Assembly (NCBI GenBank): GCA_020072925.1
Contig: JAIQGA010000062.1
Location: 1 to 32,359, forward strand
DNA: 32,359 nt
From: Terriglobia bacterium
Lineage (GTDB): Bacteria > Acidobacteriota > Terriglobia > UBA7540
Direction of reading: 5' to 3'
The translations under genes and the position numbers were made by a program. Below are positions 17,295 through 24,718 of this stretch, one piece after another; position 1 is the first letter of the stretch, and every line of letters starts with the position of its first letter. The notes beneath the pieces were generated by a model that saw only the letters and a list, made by a program, of their open reading frames with translations, ran no database searches and had not been told where the DNA came from.

Positions 17295-18770
17295 ATGCGA
17301 TCGCTGCTGAGAAGTTTCCGCGGAAGTCGCGAACTCCTTCGACAGTGTCTGCGTGGGCTGGCGCGAGCTCTCCTGTTTCTTGCAACCATTCACGCGTGGT
17401 GTTTCCTCTGTGTCGCACAGGAGGGGCCGGTTGGTCGTCCGGCCTACGAACCGCTGCGACAAAATGAAGATTGGTCAGTGCTCGTGAACCCTGACGTGCT
17501 CAAGGAGACTGACCCTTTTGACCCTATGAAATATATCTCCCTCACAGACTCAGGTTCAATGTGGGTCAGCTTCGGTGGCCAGGTTCGCGAGCGCGTGGAG
17601 ATTTGGAACCAGTATAATTTTGGAGCGCCCGCCTCCGCTGTCCACAACGACGGTTTCCTCTTATCTCGCCTGATGCTGCACGCCGATTTGCACATGGGAT
17701 CGTACGTCCGGATCTTCTTGCAGGAGAAGAGCGCCTTCTCCACCCACCGCGCACTCATGGGCGGCCAGCAATCGTACGTGGATGAACTGGATGTGGAGCA
17801 AGCCTTTGTAGATGTGAAACTCCCCGTGTCCGACAATAGCCGGCTCACATTGCGTGCTGGCCAGCAGGAGCTCTCGTTTGGAAAAGAGCGCTTTGTTGGT
17901 GTGTCCGACTGGTCGAACCTGCGGCGGACCTGGGCTGGGTTTTCGGGCATCCTGGAGATAGGGAAGTCCGACCTTACCTTCTTCTGGGCAAGGCCCATCA
18001 GAGTCACGAAATACCACTTCAATCACCCTGATTCAGGGACACAGTTTTACGGCCTGCATTTTAACCACAGGCTTCCGCCCGCCTGGGGGACGGCGGAAAT
18101 GTATTGGTACGGATTGGACAACCGGCAGGCGACTTATAACGGCTCGAGTGGCCGGGAAAATCGCCATACCTTTGGCGGGCACAACGTCAATCAGATCGGC
18201 AAATCAGGGTTTGATTATGACCTGGGGGGAAGCCTCCAAGTCGGGTCGGTGGGTGCACACAGCATCTTGGCCTATGGGGCTGTCACCCAGTTAGGTTACA
18301 CAATTCGCAAGATCCGCAGTACCCCGCGCTTTTACGCGGGCTACGACTATGCGAGCGGCGGACGCCAGCGCGGAGGTGATGTCGGCACCTTCAATCTTCT
18401 GTTTCCGACTGCGCATGGCACCTTGGGCTATGCGGACATCGTGGGACGTCAAAACATGACTGACTTGAACGCTGGCGTGGCCTTCAACCCGGCGCGCAAG
18501 TGGCGGCTTCGCCTCGATGGGTACTCATTCTGGCGTGCGTCGGTCAATGACGCGCTGTACGACAAACGCGGCGCCGTAGTCCGTCAGGCTTTTCCCGGCT
18601 CCCCCCGAAAAACGGGCGATGAGCTGGATGCCACCGTGAGATACCAATTCGATCGCCATACCATCATCCAACTCGGGTACAGTCACTTCTTCCCTGGCAG
18701 GTTCCTAAAGCAATCCGGCCCTCATGAACCTGTGGACTTCATGTACAGTTCGCTGCAGTTCACCTTTTGA
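17295..18770 (+). CDS. Alginate-export-family outer-membrane beta-barrel protein
   Basis: A protein of about 491 residues. The start at 17295 (MRSLLRSFRG) is followed by a basic region and a hydrophobic signal segment (ARALLFLATIHAWCFLCVAQ), then a mature domain rich in alternating aromatic strands. Typical Alginate_exp (PF13372) features are seen: FGGQVRERVEIWNQYNF at the first strand, LRAGQQELSFGKERFVG, WSNLRRTWAGFSG, DLNAGVAFNPARKWRLRLDGYSFW, and a C-terminal strand ending in Phe, as needed for outer-membrane insertion. The family forms passive pores; substrates vary widely and alginate is not implied. It lies alone between the two sulfur blocks, divergent from the TSUP block, and could let sulfur anions or organic acids cross the outer membrane. 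It implies a diderm host. The ribosome site is weak, and a frame to 17142 is open. Confidence 0.8.
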   Translation: MRSLLRSFRGSRELLRQCLRGLARALLFLATIHAWCFLCVAQEGPVGRPAYEPLRQNEDWSVLVNPDVLKETDPFDPMKYISLTDSGSMWVSFGGQVRERVEIWNQYNFGAPASAVHNDGFLLSRLMLHADLHMGSYVRIFLQEKSAFSTHRALMGGQQSYVDELDVEQAFVDVKLPVSDNSRLTLRAGQQELSFGKERFVGVSDWSNLRRTWAGFSGILEIGKSDLTFFWARPIRVTKYHFNHPDSGTQFYGLHFNHRLPPAWGTAEMYWYGLDNRQATYNGSSGRENRHTFGGHNVNQIGKSGFDYDLGGSLQVGSVGAHSILAYGAVTQLGYTIRKIRSTPRFYAGYDYASGGRQRGGDVGTFNLLFPTAHGTLGYADIVGRQNMTDLNAGVAFNPARKWRLRLDGYSFWRASVNDALYDKRGAVVRQAFPGSPRKTGDELDATVRYQFDRHTIIQLGYSHFFPGRFLKQSGPHEPVDFMYSSLQFTF

Positions 18771-19252
18771 GTTTCCACCCGCACAACCAGTTCGTGATTC
18801 CGGTGCACGTATACGAGTGCTGGGGCGACCAAGTATCCGAATCCGTGTACGGAATCGTGCGCCGCTTATCCACGGTCGCGCAGCAGGAGGGACTCTCCGT
18901 CGGGTGACATTGCGCATGCCGGCCTCTGGACACCGGACTAAATATCGCTGCTTTGTGAGATTGCACGCAGGCGAGTTCGGATTGCCAGTCGTCAACCGCG
19001 AAATGGCCCCGCGCTAGCCTCGGATGTGCGCGTGGTCATCTCCGACCGTCAACCGAGTAAACAAAATTTGCTCGCAACCGTTCATGACAGATAATGTGTC
19101 CGACCATAACAGTTAACTATGGATTACATCGTGCAGGCGAAGTAGCACCGGGAAGCCCAACGAGGTCGTATGTGGCTAATTTGTCCTGGAGTCGCTGCGC
19201 GTAATCACCCTGCCCAACGAAGCGGGGCGTCACTAGGAGTTAGGATCGGATT
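18771..19252. other. Intergenic region upstream of the marR-apr-qmo-dsr operon
   Basis: About 480 bp without a recognisable gene. The first part has short symmetric elements (CGTATACG near 18809-18816; TCCGT-GT-ACGGA shortly after) but no T-run, so no clear terminator for the porin. The second part should hold the operon promoter. One weak -35/-10 pair is TTGCTC (19068-19073) and TAATGT (19092-19097) with 18 bp between. GACA-N7-TGTC spans 19086-19100 and the palindrome AGTTAACT lies at 19111-19118. Confidence 0.45.
19111..19118. promoter_or_regulatory. AGTTAACT palindrome, candidate MarR operator
   Basis: A perfect 8-bp palindrome flanked by CAT on the left and ATG on the right, about 135 bp before the marR start and just downstream of a weak promoter match. 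MarR proteins usually repress their own operon through AT-rich palindromes placed like this. Only the symmetry is seen; binding is a guess. Confidence 0.25.
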
Positions 19253-19855
19253 ATGACCGCCGAGCAAATCAAAGACTTCCTTGCCAGCGCCCGCGTCTTC
19301 GCCCGATCTGTCCGCGAAGTCGTCGAGGAGGAACTGGTGAGGGCGATGACGAGCGCACAAATCAGTTTCGCTCAACTCAGGTTGCTATTCCTGATTGCCC
19401 ACACCGAGGCGCCAACCATTGGGGACGTGGGCATCTTTCTAAGGATTAGTAAGGCGGGCGCAAGCAAGATCGTCGAGCAGTTGGTACGCCGGAAGTTGAT
19501 CGAGCGGGTTGAGATCGAAAACAACCGGCGTAGCCGGAAGCTGTTCCTGACGGAAGCCGGGCGCCAGCTCATGCACGATTATGAGGTAGCCCGGGACGCC
19601 TGGACGGCCAGGACCTTGGGCGACTACTCCGATGAAGAAATGCGTCATACGGCGGAGATCCTGGATCGGTTGTCAGCCACCATTGCCCGCCGCAGCAAGA
19701 CGTTCCGGGAGCCCTGCCTTCAATGTGAAACGTACTACCGAGAAAGTTGTCGGTTCCAGCAATTGTGCGGGTGTAGTTGCTACTATCAAACCCGCTTGGG
19801 CGACAAGCAAGGCATGAACTCTTCTGAAAGGTCTCATAAATCCGTAAGCAATTAA
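19253..19855 (+). CDS. MarR-family transcriptional regulator with C-terminal cysteine-rich tail
   Basis: A 200-residue protein. Residues 1-150 fold as a MarR winged helix: SFAQLRLLFLIAHTEAPTIGDV leads into the recognition helix region (RISKAGASKIVEQLVRRKLI), then the wing (ENNRRSRKLFLTEAGRQLM) and a dimerisation helix. Residues 155-176 hold six cysteines spaced C155-x2-C158-x7-C166-x5-C172-x-C174-x-C176, absent from ordinary MarR proteins, which could bind an Fe-S cluster or zinc, or react with sulfane sulfur. The ATG at 19253 follows GGAGTTAGGAT. The stop is 9 bp from aprB, so the regulator is very likely co-transcribed with apr, qmo and dsr and probably controls them. The ligand and whether it represses or activates are unknown. 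Confidence 0.85.
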   Translation: MTAEQIKDFLASARVFARSVREVVEEELVRAMTSAQISFAQLRLLFLIAHTEAPTIGDVGIFLRISKAGASKIVEQLVRRKLIERVEIENNRRSRKLFLTEAGRQLMHDYEVARDAWTARTLGDYSDEEMRHTAEILDRLSATIARRSKTFREPCLQCETYYRESCRFQQLCGCSCYYQTRLGDKQGMNSSERSHKSVSN

Positions 19856-19864
19856 GGAGGTCCG

Positions 19865-20305
19865 ATGCCAAGTTTCGTGAATCCTGAAAAGTGCGATGGG
19901 TGCAAGGCACTGGACAAGACGGCTTGCCAGTACATTTGCCCCAACGACTTGATGGTTTTGGACAAGGAGAAGATGAAGGCCTACAACCGCGATGTGTCGA
20001 TGTGCTGGGAGTGCTATAACTGTGTCAAGATTTGTCCCACCCAGGCCATTGAAGTCCGCGGTTATGCCGATTTCGTTCCACTGGGGGCTTCGGTGACGCC
20101 TTTGCGCTCTACCGATTCCATCATGTGGACCGTGAAGTTTCGTAACGGGACGCTCAAACGCTTCAAGTTCCCCATTCGCACCACTGCCGAAGGGACTGCC
20201 GTCCCGGATGGCGGTTTCGCCACGACGGAAAAACTCGACACGCCCGGCCTTTTCACTGAGCCTGCCTCGCTGGGTCTGCCAGAAGTTTTCACTTTGAAAA
20301 GATAG
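19865..20305 (+). CDS. aprB: Adenylylsulfate reductase, beta subunit
   Basis: A 146-residue iron-sulfur subunit that carries electrons between the quinone-linked Qmo complex and the FAD of AprA in APS reductase (APS + 2 e- to sulfite + AMP). Eight cysteines in the AprB pattern bind two [4Fe-4S] clusters: C10, C13, C21, C25 and C47, C50, C53, C57. The rest is the beta-rich region and the C-terminal arm that wraps AprA. The length is close to that of the archaeal protein and shorter than Desulfovibrio AprB. The ATG follows a perfect AAGGAGGT. It is second in the operon, 11 bp before aprA. Confidence 0.97.
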   Translation: MPSFVNPEKCDGCKALDKTACQYICPNDLMVLDKEKMKAYNRDVSMCWECYNCVKICPTQAIEVRGYADFVPLGASVTPLRSTDSIMWTVKFRNGTLKRFKFPIRTTAEGTAVPDGGFATTEKLDTPGLFTEPASLGLPEVFTLKR

Positions 20306-20316
20306 GGAGGATACCG

Positions 20317-22245
20317 ATGGCCAGTTTCGAAACTCAGATTGTTGAAACCGACTTGCTCATTCTGGGCGGCGGCATGGCCGCCTGCGGAGCGGCGGTGGAA
20401 GCGGCTTACTGGGCCAAGCAGCACGGGCTGAAGGTCACCCTCGTGGACAAGGCTGCCGTGGACCGGTCCGGTGCCGTGGCCATGGGCCTCTCCGCCATCA
20501 ACCAGTACGTCGGCCTGAAGGACGGCGTCAACACTGTGAAAGACTACGTTGACTATGTAAGAAATGATTTGATGGGAATTACCCGCGAAGATCTGGTGGC
20601 CAACATCGCCCGGCACGTCGACTCCACCGTGCACCTGTACGAAAAGTGGGGCCTGCCCATTTGGAAGGATGAAAAGGGCAACTACGTTCACGAGGGCCGT
20701 TGGCAGCTCATGATCAACGGGGAGTCCTACAAGGTGGTGGTCGCGGAAGCGGCCAAGAACGCACTGCTGCAAGATGGTGTCGGCCAGATTTTCGAGCGGG
20801 TCTTCATCGTCGGGCCGCTGATGGACGGAGACCGCTGTGCCGGTGCGGTGGGCTTCTCGGTCCGGGAGAACAAATTCTTCGTCTTCAAATCGAAGGCCAC
20901 GCTCGTGGCGATGGGCGGCGCCGTGCACGTGTTCAAGCCCCGCAGTTCGGGCGAAGGCATGGGCCGCGCCTGGTATCCACCCTGGAACTCCGGTTCCTCT
21001 GCCTTCTTCACGATCCGCGCCGGGGCGGAGATGACCTGCCAGGAAGTGCGCTTTATCCCCGTGCGCTTCAAGGATGCGTACGGTCCGGTGGGCGCCTGGT
21101 TCCTGCTCTTCAAGTCCCGCGCCACCAACTCCCAGGGTGGCGACTACATGGTGGAGCGCAGGCCCGAGCTGGAAAAATGGGGTCCCTACGGCAGGGTGAA
21201 ACCCGTTCCCGCCAACCTGCGCAACTATCTCGGCATGCTGGATGTGATGGAAGGCAAGGGCCCCATCTACATGCGGACCGAGGAAGCCATCCAGAAGATC
21301 GCCGACACGTGCAAGGACGATCCCAAGGCTTACAAGAAAAAGATGAAAGATCTCGAGTCCGAGGCCTGGGAAGACTTCCTGGATATGACTATCTCGCAGG
21401 CTATCCTCTGGGCTTCCACTAATCTTCAGCCCGAGGACCGCAGTTCCGAGATCGCTGCCGCGGAACCCTACTTCATCGGCTCGCATTCCGGCGCTTCCGG
21501 CGCTTGGGTGAGCGGCCCCGAGGACTTGCAGACGGACGAGACGAAGTCGGATTACTTTTGGGGCTACACGAACATGTCCACGGTGAAGGGCTTGTTCTGC
21601 GCGGGTGATGCTTCCGGCGCTTCCAGCCACAAATTCTCTTCCGGCTCCCACGCCGAGGGCCGCATCGCCGCCAAGTCCGCCATCAAGTTCATCGTGGAAA
21701 ACAACTCCATGCCTGAGCTGGATGCGGCGAAGGTGGAGAGTCTGAAAGCTGAGATCCTCAAGCCTCTCGACACCTTCGAGCAGCACAAGAACGCCACGAC
21801 TGATCCGGAGATCAATCCCAACTACATCAAACCGCGAATGTTCATGTTCCGACTCCAAAAGATCATGGATGAGTACGCTGGCGGAATCACGGCCCAGTTC
21901 ACAACCAACGGGTCCTTGCTGAATAAAGCGCTGGAGTTGCTCGGTCTCCTACGAGAGGACTCCGAGAAGCTTGCCGCTGCCAACCTGCACGAACTCATGC
22001 GGTGCTGGGAAAACACTCACCGCCTGTGGCAGGCGGAGGCGCACGTGCGGACAGTGCTGTTCCGAGAAGAAACGCGTTGGCCTGGTTATTACTTCCGTTC
22101 TGACAAGCCGGGTCTCGACGAAGAGAAGTGGCATGTGTTCGCCAACTGCCGTTTCGATCCCCAAAAGAATTCCTGGGAGATGCGAACACGGCCGATCAAA
22201 CATGTCTTCGGACAGCGCCAGGAGCCCGCGAAGGCGGCTGCGTAG
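20317..22245 (+). CDS. aprA: Adenylylsulfate reductase, alpha subunit (FAD)
   Basis: A 642-residue catalytic subunit of dissimilatory APS reductase, in the fumarate-reductase/succinate-dehydrogenase flavoprotein superfamily, located in the cytoplasm. The N-terminal FAD-binding fold reads [18 protein letters not shown], then [20 protein letters not shown]; further conserved stretches are [38 protein letters not shown] and, near residue 430, [20 protein letters not shown]. The C-terminal helical domain ends near HVFGQRQEP. Length and order match AprA of sulfate reducers and reverse-Apr oxidisers. The ATG follows GGGAGGAT. Co-occurrence with qmoABC rather than aprM favours, but does not prove, the reductive direction. 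Confidence 0.98.
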   Translation: MASFETQIVETDLLILGGGMAACGAAVEAAYWAKQHGLKVTLVDKAAVDRSGAVAMGLSAINQYVGLKDGVNTVKDYVDYVRNDLMGITREDLVANIARHVDSTVHLYEKWGLPIWKDEKGNYVHEGRWQLMINGESYKVVVAEAAKNALLQDGVGQIFERVFIVGPLMDGDRCAGAVGFSVRENKFFVFKSKATLVAMGGAVHVFKPRSSGEGMGRAWYPPWNSGSSAFFTIRAGAEMTCQEVRFIPVRFKDAYGPVGAWFLLFKSRATNSQGGDYMVERRPELEKWGPYGRVKPVPANLRNYLGMLDVMEGKGPIYMRTEEAIQKIADTCKDDPKAYKKKMKDLESEAWEDFLDMTISQAILWASTNLQPEDRSSEIAAAEPYFIGSHSGASGAWVSGPEDLQTDETKSDYFWGYTNMSTVKGLFCAGDASGASSHKFSSGSHAEGRIAAKSAIKFIVENNSMPELDAAKVESLKAEILKPLDTFEQHKNATTDPEINPNYIKPRMFMFRLQKIMDEYAGGITAQFTTNGSLLNKALELLGLLREDSEKLAAANLHELMRCWENTHRLWQAEAHVRTVLFREETRWPGYYFRSDKPGLDEEKWHVFANCRFDPQKNSWEMRTRPIKHVFGQRQEPAKAAA

Positions 22246-22312
22246 AACTGCGTATCTTGGAACGGGAGATTCCGCCATTCGGCGAGAGTCTCCCGTCCGC
22301 AGGTTATTCGTT

Positions 22313-22603
22313 ATGAAGTTATGTGACGAGCTGAAATGCCCCCACTGCCAGGTGCCCATGGTTCGCTGGGCCAACCCCAGTGGAGTGAGCTGGAGCAGTG
22401 AATTTCAGTATGTCTGTTTCAACGATGATTGCCCCTATTTCGTACGCGGCTGGACCTGGATGCAAGAGCACTATAACGTGACGGCGTCCTACCGGCATCG
22501 GCTCGATCCCACGACTGGCGAGTGCGGCCCGCTTGCCGTCTGGTCGAAGGAAGCGCTTAGATCTAACATCCTCGAGAGCAAAGAGAAGCCTACCCATGTC
22601 TGA
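22313..22603 (+). CDS. Small zinc-ribbon (Ogr/Delta-like) protein in the apr-qmo operon
   Basis: A 96-residue protein beginning [19 protein letters not shown], with two further cysteines in [13 protein letters not shown], giving CPHC followed about 26 residues later by C-x4-C: a zinc-ribbon or Ogr/Delta-type finger. The rest is aromatic-rich ([26 protein letters not shown]) with no enzymatic motif. It follows aprA by 67 bp and its last 8 bp overlap the next gene (ATGTCTGA). Position inside the apr-qmo operon suggests a maturation, assembly or regulatory role for the Fe-S complexes. No clear ribosome site precedes the ATG. Function unknown. Confidence 0.75.
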   Translation: MKLCDELKCPHCQVPMVRWANPSGVSWSSEFQYVCFNDDCPYFVRGWTWMQEHYNVTASYRHRLDPTTGECGPLAVWSKEALRSNILESKEKPTHV

Positions 22604-23429
22604 CCAGAATCCTACAGCGAAGAGCATTCTCCAGGATTTCCCGAGGATGACGTCTGGCGATCAGTTCGTCTTCCGATGCGGACGCGACCTGGATTGTTTC
22701 ACGACGTGTTGCCATGATGTTTCTATCGTGCTCACCCCTTACGACGTCCTGCGGCTGAAGAAAGCCCTGGGCTTGGACTCCAGCGAATTCCTCGAGCGCT
22801 ACACGCTACCCCTGCTCAATGCGGAACAGAAATTTCCGTTGGTCATTCTGCGCATGGATCCCGAAACAAAGAAGTGTCCGTTCGTCTCCGAGCGGGGTTG
22901 TGGAGTGTACGGCGACCGCCCCTGGGCTTGCCGGATGTACCCCTTGGGAGTGGCCACGCCCAAGCAGGCCACGCCGGCGGACCAACCCTTCCACTTTGTC
23001 TTGCGTGAGGATCTCTGCCACGGTCATGGCTGCGGAGGCGCGCGTTCACTGGGTGAGTGGCTTTCGGAGCAGGGCGTCGAAGAGTACGAAATGATGGCCG
23101 CGCCTTTCCAGGAAATCACGCTGCACGAATTCTGGGAGCGCGGGACGGCCCTCACCCCTGAGCAGGTTGCGATGTTTTACATGGCCTGCTACGACCTTGA
23201 CCGCTTCCGGCGCTTCGTCTTCGAGTCGCGTTTCCTCCAACTCTTCGAGGTGGATGAAGCCAGAATCGAGGCCCTCCGTAGCGACGATGAGGAGTTACTG
23301 GAGTTCGCGCTTCTGTGGCTGCGTTTCTGCATTTTCGGCGAGAAATCCATGAAGATGCGTGGAGCGGTTGTCGAAGCAAGGCGGCAGGCCGCTGCTGAGC
23401 CAGGAACCGTAGTTCCTCAGGAGAGCTGA
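22596..23429 (+). CDS. YkgJ-family cysteine-cluster protein
   Basis: A 277-residue protein. The N-terminal third has the YkgJ/CxxCxxCC-type metal cluster: [20 protein letters not shown], then [20 protein letters not shown] and [11 protein letters not shown]. The remainder is helical and aromatic-rich, ending in a charged tail. YkgJ-type proteins bind zinc or an Fe-S cluster; their functions are mostly unknown. The start at 22596 overlaps the upstream zinc-ribbon gene by 8 bp and the stop is 2 bp before the qmoA start, so it is made with the APS reductase and Qmo proteins. A role in assembly of, or electron transfer in, this pathway is a guess. The longer frame to 22533 lies within the upstream gene. 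Confidence 0.8.
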   Translation: MSDQNPTAKSILQDFPRMTSGDQFVFRCGRDLDCFTTCCHDVSIVLTPYDVLRLKKALGLDSSEFLERYTLPLLNAEQKFPLVILRMDPETKKCPFVSERGCGVYGDRPWACRMYPLGVATPKQATPADQPFHFVLREDLCHGHGCGGARSLGEWLSEQGVEEYEMMAAPFQEITLHEFWERGTALTPEQVAMFYMACYDLDRFRRFVFESRFLQLFEVDEARIEALRSDDEELLEFALLWLRFCIFGEKSMKMRGAVVEARRQAAAEPGTVVPQES

Positions 23430-23431
23430 GT

Positions 23432-24718
23432 TTGTCCGTGCCATCTGCGCTTCCAACATTTCGAAACGGCAAGCCGGTCCTGGTGATCGGGGGCGGAATT
23501 GCCGGTTTGACCACTGCCCTTGAAGCGGCAGAGGTTGGCTGCCAGGTGATCCTTGCTGAGAAATCACCTGCACTCGGCGGACGCGTGGCGCGGATGCACC
23601 AGTATTTTCCCAAACTGTGTCCGCCGACATGCGGATTGGAGATCAACCTCCGGCGCCTGCGGGAGAATCCACGCATCACGGTGCTGACCCTGGCGGAGGC
23701 GGAGGAAATCCGCGGCGTGCCGGGGAACTACGAGGTCACTCTCCGGCTATCCCCACGGTTTGTTTCTGAGACATGCACGCTTTGTGGCGACTGCGCCCAG
23801 GCCTGTGCGGCGGAAAAACCGGACGAGTTCAACTACGGGCTCTCTAAAACCAAGGCCGCGTACTTGCCTTCCGGCAATGCCTACCCGGCGCGCTACGTGA
23901 TTGACCGGGCGGCCTGTCCGGAGGGGTGCAAGGCCTGCCAGGAAGCCTGCGCTTATGGATCCATCGACCTCAGTCAAAAGGTTGAACGAAAGACCATCCA
24001 GGTGGCGGCGGTCGTGGCTGCGACGGGTTGGGCGCCGTATGATGCCACGAAGATCGATTACCTCGGCTTTGGCAAGTATCCGAACGTGGTGACCAACGTC
24101 ATTCTGGAGCGTCTGGCGGCGCTCGATGGTCCTACCGCCGGCCGGATTCTGCGTCCCTCCGATGGCAAAGAGCCACAAACGGTGGCATTCGTTCAGTGCG
24201 CAGGCTCGCGCGATGATAACCACCTGCCGTATTGCTCCGCTGTGTGCTGTGCGGCTTCCATCAAGCAAGCCACATACATTCGAAAGCTCTACACGCAGGC
24301 GCAGATCACCATCTTCTACATCGACGTGCGAACCTTGGGGCGGCTTGAGGATTTCTATGCGTCGGTTGCGGCCGATCCGAAGATTGCTTTTGTTAAAGGT
24401 AAAGTCGGCGCGGTGGAACAGGATCCCGGCAATCACGATCTGCTGGTGACTGCCGAAGATATCCTCAGCGGGAAGAAGAAGACACAACGGTTTGATCTGG
24501 TTGTGTTGGCAACCGGGATAGTGCCACAGACCGACGGACTTCCGGCAGGTTTTGCGTTGGATGAGTTCAAATTTCTCAGCGTACCGGAGGGGCGCGCGGG
24601 ACTCTATAGTGCGGGCTGCGTCCACCGGCCGGAAGAAGTCTCGGCGGCTGTCCAGGATGCCACGGGAGCTGCTTTGAAAGCTCTCCAGTGTGTGTCCAGA
24701 AGTTCTCAACATGGATAG
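23432..24718 (+). CDS. qmoA: Quinone-interacting membrane-bound oxidoreductase subunit QmoA (HdrA-like)
   Basis: A 428-residue FAD protein of the HdrA family, cytoplasmic part of QmoABC, the electron donor complex of APS reductase. FAD-binding VLVIGGGIAGLTTALEAAEV lies near residue 16, then EKSPALGGRVARMHQYFPK with the conserved CPPTCGLE. Ferredoxin-like cysteines follow in CTLCGDCAQAC and CPEGCKACQEAC, and later FVQCAGSRD and LPYCSAVCC, HdrA-type motifs. The start is TTG at 23432 with AGGAG upstream; no in-frame ATG lies before the FAD motif. The stop overlaps the qmoB start by 8 bp. A GltD- or HdrA-only role is unlikely because qmoB and qmoC follow directly. Confidence 0.93.
   Translation: MSVPSALPTFRNGKPVLVIGGGIAGLTTALEAAEVGCQVILAEKSPALGGRVARMHQYFPKLCPPTCGLEINLRRLRENPRITVLTLAEAEEIRGVPGNYEVTLRLSPRFVSETCTLCGDCAQACAAEKPDEFNYGLSKTKAAYLPSGNAYPARYVIDRAACPEGCKACQEACAYGSIDLSQKVERKTIQVAAVVAATGWAPYDATKIDYLGFGKYPNVVTNVILERLAALDGPTAGRILRPSDGKEPQTVAFVQCAGSRDDNHLPYCSAVCCAASIKQATYIRKLYTQAQITIFYIDVRTLGRLEDFYASVAADPKIAFVKGKVGAVEQDPGNHDLLVTAEDILSGKKKTQRFDLVVLATGIVPQTDGLPAGFALDEFKFLSVPEGRAGLYSAGCVHRPEEVSAAVQDATGAALKALQCVSRSSQHG

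Noticed and set aside
16808-17389. Minus-strand frame of 193 codons in the kinase-porin gap
   Set aside because: Basic and serine-rich with no motif or ribosome site, and it overlaps the porin start on the other strand.
18800-18870. Possible intrinsic terminator after the porin gene
   Set aside because: The short symmetric elements have arms of only 4-5 bp and no T-run follows.
20062-21858. Long minus-strand open frame (598 codons) opposite aprA and the end of aprB
   Set aside because: It is the antisense of well-recognised aprBA coding sequence, rich in His/Gly/Leu with no family motif; it results from GC-rich codon use.
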